Assembly (NCBI RefSeq): GCF_000177235.2
Contig: NC_014829.1
Location: forward strand, 4,154,001 to 4,218,000
Direction: 5' to 3'
Length of the DNA: 64,000 bases
Source of the DNA: Evansella cellulosilytica DSM 2522
Lineage (GTDB): Bacteria > Bacillota > Bacilli > Bacillales > Salisediminibacteriaceae
The first letter of the stretch is position 1. Each line of letters starts with the position of its first letter. The position numbers and the translations under genes were made by a program. Positions 54,001 through 62,733 of the stretch are shown in pieces. The notes beneath the pieces are model-generated. The model was not told the origin of the DNA. It did not search any database and saw nothing but the letters and a program-made list of their open reading frames with translations.

Positions 54001-54256
54001 GAAAAAGCGATAAATTTTCGGCTTGATTGAGATTATCTACACCGAGGGACTCTAGCTTTGCTTTCGCTTCATCAAGAATTCCTTTAGACGGGACCTCAAA
54101 AATTACTTCATCTAAAAGATCTAAATCTAAATTAATACGTTTCAAAAAACCTTCCGCAATTTCTGGATTCTGCACTCGATTTTTTATGATAGGACTAATA
54201 GGTCTAATCTCTTTGTCACGTATACGTGGATTATTCAAGATTCTACTAGTTGGCAT
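51014..54256 (-). CDS. Large glycine-rich (collagen-like) and IPT/TIG protein, unknown
   Basis: 1080 aa. Residues about 1-190 have no known fold (ASVATWPQRESVLIADELDL region). Residues about 195-400 are a Gly-rich collagen-like block (GPRGQRGGNGNAGGPG, GGRGGQGGRGADGGNG, GGEQGIPGKGGKGGQPG). Two IPT/TIG Ig-like domains follow (about 428-590; NPTETFAGERITVNG, VSLMGRSFDPDS). The last half has NNGHCTGMSATSLQRF, recalling Cys-protease-like GHCxGM motifs, and IDLMEVNGKLHFANSYSS. No signal peptide or membrane helix. AAAGGAG before the ATG. It stands alone between units. A cysteine-peptidase-like effector or large structural protein is possible; neither is proven. Confidence 0.72.
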   Translation of the reverse strand: MPTSRILNNPRIRDKEIRPISPIIKNRVQNPEIAEGFLKRINLDLDLLDEVIFEVPSKGILDEAKAKLESLGVDNLNQAENLSLFQNLTINRGGLMAAPKFQQRVKSSRDIQIHSGAVPSFLMMASVATWPQRESVLIADELDLNNKTITIMRESVSHLWIIARKIKARQGAVITYSPLENREAGVKGRDGTPNPADPTFNPNERQRTHGPRGQRGGNGNAGGPGREGFRGEDAPKLTILALEIDAMPDIILPGQQGGRGGQGGRGADGGNGQRGQDSRNVLIGAFGVGKYVCARNGGVGHGGHGGDGGNGGQGGPGGKGGNGSDVTIATQMNTHQNLIGSSYILSNGPGNGGQGGEQGIPGKGGKGGQPGHLVTGCTARPERVGNTGKNGIRTGDLGMGQPGSPGKINTAIITEEEWNRKLQQPWILSINPTETFAGERITVNGHHFVPDMEVVLMGQQINIDYNYDKQFTFVLPNQMYGKHQFHVENPFGEQSNTMEIAVRPYITELQRDGQMVESFASGDKVSLMGRSFDPDSSVLMNGEPAEANWVSNNQIEIDMPEVMGEDAGGTVTFVVQNSDGLKSNSFTAKRLPTLDSGFRPSINGYAFHNFSAGNPNLSTFRETFGSREIITSFVRYPVLTGAFYAFYRWFLRNNGHCTGMSATSLQRFHNGVPNLFSEGPNTVGANPSPQPPNISDELMHELDVTQGRVLSRELIIHYSNQGRAGVDRVEQTIREIETDFRNGLGERGARVLCFIPSGTTWDIISDPEIRRAFMKSHCVVPTRIVYPDAEQSLDGARLYVYENNRPEREDLWIDLMEVNGKLHFANSYSSTNLHYTSANGFTLGTATLKKQLFDDVSLPFSGVNAQVGLGSFVMELILSPARISIETDDGKVLGYKDGKMHSDPDLGYVCPWLENYILLRNDAKVKERAIVGNDTGTYTYMSIHPNGRSFTIKDADCTSTTRDKVLIDDAFQKMEVIVKESKSLNLHVGEELPDGTIRYVNLSCALNQDEGTTLEFQDTLDGIDLKTPARDLDIHLELKTFKNDILLEERMIDTNIPSANLLHLPRGIWHNLKQFNPEIK

Positions 54257-54464
54257 ATCATAGCTCCTTTCAACGCTATATTTTTTACAATCTTCATCGA
54301 CAAGCTTGTCTACAATACCTCCCTTACTTTTTTACGGGTTTAATAAACTGAATATTCGTAGTATTCAATTTATTTTAGTATCTGTATCGTACCAAACGAT
54401 GAAATCGTTCACAATGAACCAAAAGGTACAACTTTTTTTACAGGAAATGTCGTTACTTGTCGGG

Positions 54465-54546
54465 GGCGAATGGGGACGGTTCTCATTTGCCTGATAAGGC
54501 AAACGAGAACCGTCCCCGTTAGCTTCTGTTAGCTGTCCCTGTTAGC
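54465..54546. repeat. REP-like tight inverted pair plus fragment
   Basis: GG unit 54465-54491, linker TGATAA, CC unit 54498-54523, then fragments TCTGTTAGC and TGTCCCTGTTAGCC. Confidence 0.85.
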
Positions 54547-54624
54547 CTATTTTCATCACTGTAATTTGTACAATGTATATACTATAGCGAGACAACCTTC
54601 ACAATGAATGAAAGGGTGACAGTG

Positions 54625-55170
54625 ATGCCTGCAAAAAAAACAGTTAATTTAGAGGACTTTATTAAACTTCCAAAAATTGAAGTAGATATTGATTTGAAAG
54701 AAAAACTTCACTCCATTTTAGATGACAAAAAAAAGATCAAGCACCTTAAGAGAGTGATGTCAAAACAAAAAGATGGAATCCGTTTACTAAAAGAGTTGAG
54801 TGAAATTATTGCACTCCGCCTGAATCTTCCTACTAAGGATGACGTTGCTAATATAGCGAAAATAAGTATTCAGATAGAGGAAAAAATAGATTCACTGGAA
54901 GAAAAGTTCGCCATACTTGCTGATAGACTTCAAGATACTCCTGAACTTCAAAACCTCACTCAAGAAATCGATGAAATAACTGAAGACGCAAAACAAACTA
55001 GCAACACTAGAAAAAACGAGTCAGATGAGCGCAAACAAAGCTTACTTATTGACCCACTAAAGCAGCTGCAAAGGGATTTCATTTTTAAAACAATTAATCA
55101 TCAGGATAAGGATCAAGAGCTTTCAGACCTTACTACATTACTCATCAGAAAGTTGAATAAAATTGAGTGA
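54625..55170 (+). CDS. phaR: PhaR-like subunit of class IV PHA synthase
   Basis: 181 aa from the ATG at 54625 after AAAGGGTGA. Mostly helical and charged; LNLPTKDDVANIAKISIQIE then EKIDSLEEKF is the helical signature of PhaR/phasin-like proteins. It overlaps phaC by 8 bases, the standard partner. PhaR and PhaC together polymerise hydroxyacyl-CoA at the granule surface. Confidence 0.78.
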   Translation: MPAKKTVNLEDFIKLPKIEVDIDLKEKLHSILDDKKKIKHLKRVMSKQKDGIRLLKELSEIIALRLNLPTKDDVANIAKISIQIEEKIDSLEEKFAILADRLQDTPELQNLTQEIDEITEDAKQTSNTRKNESDERKQSLLIDPLKQLQRDFIFKTINHQDKDQELSDLTTLLIRKLNKIE

Positions 55171-56200
55171 CAACATAAACAGAAACAACTTAAAAAGCAT
55201 GCATTCGTCCTCCCTGACAGGTGATCAATCAGCCACCATACAAAGACAAGTTGTTTGGAAAAAAAATAAATCGACACTCTGGCATTACCGACCAAAGCAG
55301 AAGAAATATCACACACCTTTGTTTTTAATCTACTCACTACTAAATAAACCTTATATACTCGACCTTTCTCAAGAAATGAGTATGATAAATGCCTTTACAA
55401 GAGAAGGCTATGATGTTTATTTACTAGATTTTGGCGCACTAGGATATGAAGATAAAGAGCTAACGCTTGATGACTACATTAAGAAGCATATTCAAAAAGG
55501 TGTTCGGAGAGCTTTACTTCATTCGAAAGCAAGCGAAATCACCATTCTCGGTTATTGTTTAGGTGGAACATTAGCTGCAATTTATGCTGCTATTGCTGAA
55601 GAACCAGTAAAAAATGTCGTCCTGTTTGCTCCACCATTAGATTTTAAGGATAGTATCGTCATGAAGGAATGGAAGCGTGCATTAAAAAATAAATCACTGC
55701 CTGTTGATGCACTGATTGATGCCAATGAATTTATCCCTGTAGGTGCTGTAAAGGCGTGGATGAAATTATTTACTGCGCCAATAACGGTTTCTTCCTACTT
55801 ATCACTTCTAAAACGTGCCGACGAAGAAACTTACGTAAAAAAATGGTCTAGTATAAACAACTGGGCAAACGATCATGTCCCCTTCTCTGGAGCAGTATTG
55901 AAAAAGATCATGTATGACCTTTATATTAATAACAAATTAATTAACGACCAGCTATATATTGAAAAAGAAAGGGTACAACTTTCAAATATTCAATCAAGTC
56001 TCCTCGTTGTTTCAGCTTTAGATGATGAATTAGTTCCTCCCAAAATGAGTAAACCTCTCATGGATAAGTCAAACAGTAAGGATAAACTTTTCAAAACTGT
56101 CCGAGGTGGGCACGTTACTATAGCTGTAAAAGGCAGTCTACCAACTTTTTTAATTAACTGGCTTCATGAAAGATCTTCTCCAATTAGCCAGATTTCTTAA
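55163..56200 (+). CDS. phaC: Class IV polyhydroxyalkanoate synthase catalytic subunit
   Basis: 345 aa from TTG overlapping the phaR stop. Alpha/beta-hydrolase fold with the lipase-like box GYCLGG (catalytic Cys about 132), Asp about 287-288 in ALDDELVPP, and His about 317 in RGGHVTI. VVWKKNKSTLWHYRP and LIYSLLNKPYILDLS are the typical start of the class III/IV enzyme. The fourth pair phaB/phaP is not in the window. The ribosome binding site is weak, in line with coupling to phaR. Confidence 0.88.
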   Translation: MSDNINRNNLKSMHSSSLTGDQSATIQRQVVWKKNKSTLWHYRPKQKKYHTPLFLIYSLLNKPYILDLSQEMSMINAFTREGYDVYLLDFGALGYEDKELTLDDYIKKHIQKGVRRALLHSKASEITILGYCLGGTLAAIYAAIAEEPVKNVVLFAPPLDFKDSIVMKEWKRALKNKSLPVDALIDANEFIPVGAVKAWMKLFTAPITVSSYLSLLKRADEETYVKKWSSINNWANDHVPFSGAVLKKIMYDLYINNKLINDQLYIEKERVQLSNIQSSLLVVSALDDELVPPKMSKPLMDKSNSKDKLFKTVRGGHVTIAVKGSLPTFLINWLHERSSPISQIS

Positions 56201-56412
56201 CAAACCACTGAAGCAGCAGTACGGGCACGTGATTTTTCCCATTCATAACGTATCTGCTGCCGCCCCTTTTCTCTGCTCCTCCGCAAAAGTACAAGCTTAT
56301 TGACAAAAACACCATAAGTTATCAATAAGTACACCGAAAAAGATGATCACTACCTTTTTCTAGCGCCATCATTTCAATAGCTCTGCAGCAGTAAAAAAGG
56401 AGGTAAAATATC
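56201..56412. other. phaC-P450 gap, no unit and no gene
   Basis: About 210 bp with no palindromic unit; by the bracket pattern phaR-phaC and the P450 would form one unit. No convincing terminator seen; AAAAAGGAGG at its end is the P450 ribosome binding site. Confidence 0.45.
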
Positions 56413-57768
56413 TTGAATAATAGAAGAAATAGTAACTACCCTCCCGGTCCTAAAGAGAAATGGCTTACCGGAAGCCTTCGCGCATTTCAATCTAGCCCTC
56501 TTAAATTTCTTACATCACTCTCAGAAAAATACGGCACTGTTTCGAAATTCCGTTTAGGGCCATTTCAAGACGTTTATCTCGTAAATGACCCAGACTTAAT
56601 AAAAGAAATACTAGTAAGTAAACAACAATCTTTTATAAAATCGAGAGATATACAATCGTTAAAATCAATTGTTGGAAACGGACTTTTAACGAGTGAAAAA
56701 GGTTTTCATCTCAAACAAAGAAGAATGATACAGCCAGCATTTAAGAAAACACACATTACAACGTATGCTCAGGATATGATAGACACGACTAACAAGTATA
56801 TTTCTAGATGGAGCAGTAGGGCAGAACGCCTTGTTTCAGACGACATGATGGATATCGCTCTCGGCATTATTAGCAAAACGATGTTTAGTATGGAGTTTGA
56901 AGAAGGTGCTTCAGTAATCGGCGAGCCTATGGAGGAAACAATGAGAACTGCGGTCAGGAGAATGCGTTCGATTCTTCCGCTTCCGCTTTGGATTCCAGTG
57001 AAACAGAATCGGAAATATAAGCAGGCAATTAAGGAGCTAGATAATGTCCTTTTCCGTCTGATCAAGGAAAGAAAGGAAACTGAGGTAGAGCATGAAGACT
57101 TACTCGGCGTTTTAATGAGAGCAAAGGATGAAACTGACGGATTAAGTATGGAGGATAACCAGCTTAGGGATGAATTGATGACAATTTTTCTAGCAGGCCA
57201 TGAAACGACAGCAAATGCTTTAACATGGACGTTGTATTTATTGTCTCAACACCGAAAAATCCAAGATAAACTCTTCAAAGAAATTGCTAGCATTACTAGA
57301 GATGGACCAGTGAAACCTGAACATTTCGGCAGGCTGACTTACGCACAACATGTCATATCAGAATCTTTGCGCCTATATCCTCCTGCATACGTTATAGGCA
57401 GACAAGCTGCCGAGGATACAGAAATAAACGGTTATCGCATAAAAAAGGGCGACATGATTTTAATGAGTCAGTATGTGATGCAAAGAAACCGAAAATATTA
57501 TGAAGATCCCCATACGTTTATTCCAGAGCGATTTGAAAATGACTTTATTAAAACGATACCTGAATATGCTTATTTCCCATTTGGTGGTGGACCAAGAGTA
57601 TGTATCGGAAACCACTTTGCTTTTATGGAAGCAGTCCTTGTCCTTGCCTGTTTATCGAAGCAGTTTAAGTTCACATCCCCACACGAACCACAAAAAATCA
57701 AGCCACAACCGCTAATCACACTCCGTCCAAAATACGGCCTAACATTACTAACCACCAAAAGACGCTAA
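56413..57768 (+). CDS. Cytochrome P450
   Basis: 451 aa from TTG after AAAGGAGG. I-helix AGHETTAN (about 256-263), K-helix ESLR (ExxR), and the heme loop FPFGGGPRVCIG with Cys about 397. Single-domain with no fused reductase; it needs an external electron donor not found here. The substrate is unknown. Polyhydroxyalkanoate genes directly upstream may point to fatty acid metabolism, but this is only position. Confidence 0.9.
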   Translation: MNNRRNSNYPPGPKEKWLTGSLRAFQSSPLKFLTSLSEKYGTVSKFRLGPFQDVYLVNDPDLIKEILVSKQQSFIKSRDIQSLKSIVGNGLLTSEKGFHLKQRRMIQPAFKKTHITTYAQDMIDTTNKYISRWSSRAERLVSDDMMDIALGIISKTMFSMEFEEGASVIGEPMEETMRTAVRRMRSILPLPLWIPVKQNRKYKQAIKELDNVLFRLIKERKETEVEHEDLLGVLMRAKDETDGLSMEDNQLRDELMTIFLAGHETTANALTWTLYLLSQHRKIQDKLFKEIASITRDGPVKPEHFGRLTYAQHVISESLRLYPPAYVIGRQAAEDTEINGYRIKKGDMILMSQYVMQRNRKYYEDPHTFIPERFENDFIKTIPEYAYFPFGGGPRVCIGNHFAFMEAVLVLACLSKQFKFTSPHEPQKIKPQPLITLRPKYGLTLLTTKRR

Positions 57769-57770
57769 AC

Positions 57771-57863
57771 GGCGAATGGGGACGGTTCTCGTTGGGCGAA
57801 TGGGGACGGTTCTGTTTGCCAAAAAAGGATAGCTGCGGTTAACAGGGACGGTTCTCTGTTGCC
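57771..57863 (+). repeat. Three REP-like units, GG form
   Basis: Units 57771-57794 (truncated), 57795-57820 and 57837-57863 in the same direction after the P450 gene. The last two are part of the 165-bp segment repeated at 60671. Confidence 0.84.
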
Positions 57864-57966
57864 ATCTAGTAGTAGATTCCCATTCTAGGAAATCTCGATT
57901 TTTACGTTGAATGAAAGAGAACGAAAAGAACGGTTCCGACTTTTAGGAACCGTTCTCTTCATTTAG
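57801..57966 (+). repeat. 165-bp direct repeat, left copy
   Basis: From the second palindromic unit through AGATTCCCATTCTAGGAAAT and the terminator hairpin to ATTTAG. The matching copy lies at 60671-60836, after the chemotaxis gene. Confidence 0.8.
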
Positions 57967-57975
57967 TTTTTTTAT
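57928..57975 (+). terminator. Rho-independent terminator downstream of P450
   Basis: GAACGGTTCC (57928-57937) and GGAACCGTTC (57946-57955) pair; TTTTTTT follows at about 57967. Confidence 0.8.
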
Positions 57976-58159
57976 AATTTTGCACCGTGGCACCAGAACT
58001 TAAGCATATATAATTGCATCAATAGAGTTATAACCTACTACACTAAAATCATATTGAACGCATCTTGAATAAACAAGTATGAAGACTCCTCTACTAACCA
58101 CCCACCGGGGTCCGATAGAATAACTCAAGTCAGAGTCTATACTAATATATTACAGATCC

Positions 58160-58186
58160 GGCTAACTAGATCCGTCCCCATTAGCC
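58160..58186 (-). repeat. REP-like unit, CC form
   Basis: GGCTAACTAGATCCGTCCCC then ATTAGCC, upstream of the chemotaxis gene. Confidence 0.84.
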
Positions 58187-58293
58187 TCTTGGAATTCTAC
58201 ATATTTCGACACATTTCGATATATTACCTATTTCTATTAGTCTTCTATTCATGTATGATTTATTAGTATATTAAAATAGGGAAGGTGCAAACT

Positions 58294-60372
58294 ATGACTT
58301 TACGAACAAGAATGCTTATCTCCATTTTAGGTACCGTTTTACTTTTATTTGGAACGGTATCAACCTATACCATTTTTAACTTTTGGCAAATGACGAAAGC
58401 TACTTCAATGGATTTAATGGAAATAGAGACGGAAAAACTGTCACTAGAAGTACAAAATGAAGTTGAGGCGGCACTAGATAGTGCGAGGGCGCTTGCCAAT
58501 GCTCTTGAAGGTATGAAAAATCATGATGATATGAACCGTGAGCAAGTGAATACAATGTTGCAAACGGTATTAGAACACAACGCGAATTTTTCTGGTATTT
58601 GGACGATTTGGGAACCAAACTCCTTTGACGGAAAAGATAGTGAGTATGCAGGTGCGGAATACCATGACCATACAGGTAGATATACTCCTTATTTTTATTG
58701 GGATGAACAAAATCGAATTATTGGTGAACCAACGAGTGACCCTGACAGTCATGATTTTTATAGTATTCCAAAACAAAAAGAGACAGAGGTTGTATTAGAG
58801 CCCTACTTGTATGAAGTGCAGGGGGAACAAGTTATGTTCCTTTCCGTTGTTGTGCCTGTAAAACAAAATGATACCTTTCTTGGCGTAGTAGGGATCGATC
58901 TTTCATTGGATTATATCCAAGAGCGTGTCAGTTCTTTCACATTTTATGATACTGGTTTTGCCATACTTATTTCTAATGAAGGACAAATCGTCTCTCATCC
59001 GAACACTGAGTATATGGGTACGGAACTTAGTGAAATTATACCCAACGCGATTTTAGATGAGGTTCAAACTAGTGTTCAATCAGGGCAAGATTTAGAATTA
59101 GTAATGAACGGGATTATATACGATGCTGAGCCTGTTACTCTAGGCTATACGGACGAGCGGTGGTCAGCTATGATTATAGTTCCTGAATCAGAAGTGGTAA
59201 AAGAAGCAAGGGATATATTGATAACAGTGATCGCTGCAACGGTTATTGGTCTATTTATTATTGCAGGTGTGATTCTATGGATTGCTGTATCTATTACAAA
59301 GCCAATAAAAGCAACTGTTTATACAGGGAATAAGATTGCCGATGGAGACTTTACAGAGGACATTGATGGGCGTTATTTAAAAAGAAAAGATGAAATTGGA
59401 GAAATTACGAGAAGCTTTGATATAATGAAACGCAATCTTTCAGGCATGATACGTAACGTCACATCAAGTGCAGAGCAGGCTTCTGCAGCATCAGAGGAAC
59501 TAGCTACAAGTGCTACAGAAACGAGTGAATCCTCTAATCAAATAAGTGTTACGATCAACGAGATTGCTGATGGTGCATCAAAGCAATCCGAGTATACGAA
59601 AACGATACTAGAGATGATGCAAAATACGGTAGAAGATGTAAACAAAGGGGAAGAAGCCTCCTTAAAGGTGTTAGATATAGCGAAGAAGTCAAGTGAATCA
59701 GCACATCAAGGAGATATAATAGCTCAGGAATCAGTAAAACAGCTTGAGGAAGTAAATGATCAAGTGCAAGAAACCGCAAATGCTGTAAAGTCATTGGGGC
59801 ATCGGTCGGAAGAGATTGGCGACATTATTACTGTCATTTCTGAACTGGCTGAACAAACAAACCTCCTTGCACTTAACGCAGCGATAGAAGCAGCCCGAGC
59901 AGGTGAGCATGGGAAAGGGTTTGCCGTCGTAGCCGATGAAGTTCGTAAACTGGCTGAGCAATCAGCTCACTCAGCTACTCAAATTCGTACATTAATTGAA
60001 GGAATCCAGTCAGAAACAAATCAGATTGTATTAAAAATGGAAGAAAATCTATCTTCGGTACAATCACAAATGAATGTTATCTCAAAGGTAGGCACTTCAC
60101 TAAAGGATATTGTTTCTTATACGAAAGGCACAGAAGATATGAGTAATGACACAAAAGAAGTTTTGGCAAATGTGTTGTATAACTCCCAAAAAGTTTTGGC
60201 TTCTATAGAAGAAATATCAGCTATCATAGAGCAGTCTGCTGCGTCATCAGAAGAGGTTGCCGCTTCTTCTGAACAGCAATCAGCAACCGTAGAGGAAATA
60301 ACAGCAAGTGCTGCCACACTAGCAAAAATGGCCGAAGAGTTAACAGAGGAAGTATCTAAATTTAAACTATAA
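58294..60372 (+). CDS. Methyl-accepting chemotaxis protein with dCache domain
   Basis: 692 aa from the ATG at 58294, with AGGGAAGGTG before it. TM1 (about 5-28), an extracellular dCache_1 sensor (about 35-300; [30 protein letters not shown]), TM2 (about 305-330), HAMP (about 332-390) and the cytoplasmic signalling domain with the invariant hairpin tip ([35 protein letters not shown]). It clusters at the pole and controls CheA. The dCache ligand is probably a small amino or organic acid. Direct 165-bp repeats flank the gene. Confidence 0.92.
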   Translation: MTLRTRMLISILGTVLLLFGTVSTYTIFNFWQMTKATSMDLMEIETEKLSLEVQNEVEAALDSARALANALEGMKNHDDMNREQVNTMLQTVLEHNANFSGIWTIWEPNSFDGKDSEYAGAEYHDHTGRYTPYFYWDEQNRIIGEPTSDPDSHDFYSIPKQKETEVVLEPYLYEVQGEQVMFLSVVVPVKQNDTFLGVVGIDLSLDYIQERVSSFTFYDTGFAILISNEGQIVSHPNTEYMGTELSEIIPNAILDEVQTSVQSGQDLELVMNGIIYDAEPVTLGYTDERWSAMIIVPESEVVKEARDILITVIAATVIGLFIIAGVILWIAVSITKPIKATVYTGNKIADGDFTEDIDGRYLKRKDEIGEITRSFDIMKRNLSGMIRNVTSSAEQASAASEELATSATETSESSNQISVTINEIADGASKQSEYTKTILEMMQNTVEDVNKGEEASLKVLDIAKKSSESAHQGDIIAQESVKQLEEVNDQVQETANAVKSLGHRSEEIGDIITVISELAEQTNLLALNAAIEAARAGEHGKGFAVVADEVRKLAEQSAHSATQIRTLIEGIQSETNQIVLKMEENLSSVQSQMNVISKVGTSLKDIVSYTKGTEDMSNDTKEVLANVLYNSQKVLASIEEISAIIEQSAASSEEVAASSEQQSATVEEITASAATLAKMAEELTEEVSKFKL

Positions 60373-60378
60373 GACTAT

Positions 60379-60688
60379 GGCGAATGGGGACGGTTCGAGA
60401 CCGCTGAAAAAGTGTAAAAATTAATATATTGTTGCATTATTATTCAAAGTACCTAATTTATAAATTTATAGAAAGAGTTGAAGAGACCGGAGCAAACGAG
60501 ACTCCTGCGGGAGTAAAGGCAGAGGTAAGACCCCGCAGATGCGCAGCATTGAGGAGGCTTACCAGCCGCCCGCGGAAAGCGAGTTTGCATAGGTCTCTTT
60601 AACTCCTATATACTAATAACCTTATATTTATTAGGGGCTCACTAAAAGCAAGTTCTTTTTCACTGGTTACGGACGGTTCTCGTTTGCC
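60379..60688 (+). repeat. REP-like unit, GG form, split by MITE 5
   Basis: Left GGCGAATGGGGACGGTTC (60379-60396); right GGACGGTTCTCGTTTGCC (60671-60688). Exact 9-bp duplication. Confidence 0.88.
60397..60670 (+). mobile_element. MITE-like element, copy 5 (274 bp)
   Basis: GAGACCGCTGAAAAAGT at the left, CTTTTTCACTGGTTAC at the right. Short form, same direction as copy 1. Confidence 0.85.
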
Positions 60689-60836
60689 AAAAAAAGATAG
60701 CTGCGGTTAACAAGGACGGATCTCTGTTGCCAGCTAGTAGTAGATTCCCATTCTAGGAAATCTCGATTTTTACGTTAATTAAAGAGAGTGAAAAGAAGAA
60801 CGGTTCCGACAAGTCGGAACCGTTCTCTTCATTTAG
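60671..60836 (+). repeat. 165-bp direct repeat, right copy
   Basis: Shares AGATAGCTGCGGTTAACA, AGTAGATTCCCATTCTAGGA and the GGTTCCGAC hairpin (60798-60825) with 57801-57966, with scattered changes; the T-run of the left copy is missing here. Confidence 0.8.
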
Positions 60837-61057
60837 AATGTTACATTTTAACACATTGGGTAAGACACCCAAACGATACAGATATGTGGTGGGTGGTGTT
60901 ATCAGAAAAAGAAATTGTAGGTAATACCGATATGACTTAATCAGAATGATGTCCGAATTACCAAGAAGCATGTGGGACGGATCTTAAGCTGGCCTATGGG
61001 AGCCGAAGACGTGTCCTCCACATTGCTTTCACACTCTGTTTACATGTGGTGGCTCTA

Positions 61058-61084
61058 GGCTAACGAGGTCCGTCCCTGTTAGCC
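61058..61084 (-). repeat. REP-like unit, CC form
   Basis: GGCTAACGAGGTCCGTCCC then TGTTAGCC, after the gene at 61089. Confidence 0.84.
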
Positions 61085-61088
61085 TTCT

Positions 61089-61772
61089 TTAGTTTATTTT
61101 CTTTCTCTGTATTAAAATGCCGTCTTTCCTTCTTTCAAGGAACCATGAATTCCCATACTGGACGCGTTCTTCTGTTATGTTGTTTTTCTTACGCTTATAA
61201 GAGTTGTAAATGATAGCACTAAATCCCGTTTTTCTTCCCATCTTTTTTTGAAATTTTCTTTTTCTTTTCTTTTCATTTTTTTCATAATCCCTATCTTCTG
61301 CAACATCCTCCATCCAATCCTTACCAATAAAAATCCAAATGAGTGCTAACACGACATGGACAACAATGAGGTAAATTGCGAAGAAAATGGCATAAAAAAT
61401 AGGGTAATCCATAGTTGCTGGCAATTCGTATGTATTCATATTTACTAGTCCCCAAGAGAAAACATACGAGCAAAGAATGAAAAAACTAAAATAAGTAACG
61501 AGATTCATAGGGATCCTTATAAAATTATTACTAACTTTCTTCCAAACAATTAAACCGACGATAAACAATAAAATAAATAAGATAAAGTAGCCCCGCACAA
61601 ATGAAAAATACATCACGAGAACTTGGTCTGTTGCTTCCCTTAACGGAGCATCAATATAGTTTGCGTAAAAATAAATAATTATTGCAAATACAACTAAAGG
61701 CGTCATAGAAATTGGAGCATAGGCGTAATAACCCCCACTTCCATCTGGTCTAATATCCCACCAATCACTCAT
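61089..61772 (-). CDS. Multi-helix membrane protein, unknown
   Basis: 227 aa with four membrane helices in the first 150 residues (FAIIIYFYANYID, FILLFIVGLIVW, FFILCSYVFSWGLV, IFFAIYLIVVHVVLALIWIF) and a very basic cytoplasmic tail (KKRKRKFQKKMGRKTG). GGAGG before the ATG. No family recognised. Confidence 0.7.
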   Translation of the reverse strand: MSDWWDIRPDGSGGYYAYAPISMTPLVVFAIIIYFYANYIDAPLREATDQVLVMYFSFVRGYFILFILLFIVGLIVWKKVSNNFIRIPMNLVTYFSFFILCSYVFSWGLVNMNTYELPATMDYPIFYAIFFAIYLIVVHVVLALIWIFIGKDWMEDVAEDRDYEKNEKKRKRKFQKKMGRKTGFSAIIYNSYKRKKNNITEERVQYGNSWFLERRKDGILIQRKKIN

Positions 61773-61949
61773 AGAAAACCTCCTTCATATTAATAAACAT
61801 ATTATTCTGAATTGTTTTATTATACTTCTTTATCTAAAATATTTGAAATTAAATATACTACAGATATATTTTCATATACACCTTTTACGGCTATTTCATT
61901 ACTGTTAATAAACACTCTTTCGTAAAAAATCCTTTGATAATTGGCAAAA

Positions 61950-61976
61950 GGCTAACGAGGTCCGTCCCTGTTAGCC
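61950..61976 (-). repeat. REP-like unit, CC form, giving a stop codon
   Basis: GGCTAACGAGGTCCGTCCC then TGTTAGCC; its GGCTAA encodes the last Gly and stop of the next gene. Confidence 0.84.
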
Positions 61977-62453
61977 AATCTTTTTCAAGCCATGGTTCAC
62001 TACCTTACTGATCAAACCCGGAATCACTAATAAAACGATCGATATGATAGAAAGAAAGAATCCAATTTTCAAGTTAGTTGCGTACAAATGGGTAATAAAA
62101 TACATATTGCCTAACATCAAAATTAGTATGATGATTATACTTGCCTTATGTGTTTTTCCTTTCTTCATCTGATAAAAAACAGTTACTGCTAAAATTGGAA
62201 TAAGTATTGCTGCTGCGCCGAAGACAACAGATAAAATGATATTAGTATTAATCCAAAACCCATAAAGAGAATAGTAATTTACTAATGAAGCCAATTCGCC
62301 AGTAAATAGCAAATTGATGCAATTTCGCACATCGTCAAATAGAGAATGTCTCTGACCACTATATTCCTCAGCATACCAAGGTAAAAAAAATGTAATGATG
62401 ACTAAAAATAATGAAAATGTTTTAATAGACGAATCCTTCACCTGTAATTCCAT
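61971..62453 (-). CDS. Four-helix membrane protein, unknown
   Basis: 160 aa with four membrane helices (about 12-28, 55-85, 98-120, 125-148). AGGAGAGG before the ATG. No motif recognised. Co-directional with the previous membrane protein but a CC unit separates them. Confidence 0.65.
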   Translation of the reverse strand: MELQVKDSSIKTFSLFLVIITFFLPWYAEEYSGQRHSLFDDVRNCINLLFTGELASLVNYYSLYGFWINTNIILSVVFGAAAILIPILAVTVFYQMKKGKTHKASIIIILILMLGNMYFITHLYATNLKIGFFLSIISIVLLVIPGLISKVVNHGLKKIG

Positions 62454-62700
62454 AGTAATTTCCTCTCCTAATATTCTGATTAAAATCGTTTTGAAAAAGG
62501 TTATTGGCTAAGTAGTCATGGAGATAGACATTTACCATCGAAATTAGCCTAACTAATCATATCATAATAGTTAAGAAGATCCTTTCACTTTTTTTGTGTT
62601 TTATCTTAGTAACGGCCGAACAAGCACAACTCTATATAGCCCGGAAAACACCTCAAAATCGATTCTTAGCACCGACTAATATAATATTCAGAGACAATCC

Positions 62701-62727
62701 GGCTAACGAGGTCCGTCCCTATTAGCC
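62701..62727 (-). repeat. REP-like unit, CC form
   Basis: GGCTAACGAGGTCCGTCCC then TATTAGCC, upstream of the DUF3231 gene. Confidence 0.84.
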
Positions 62728-62733
62728 AAAAAT

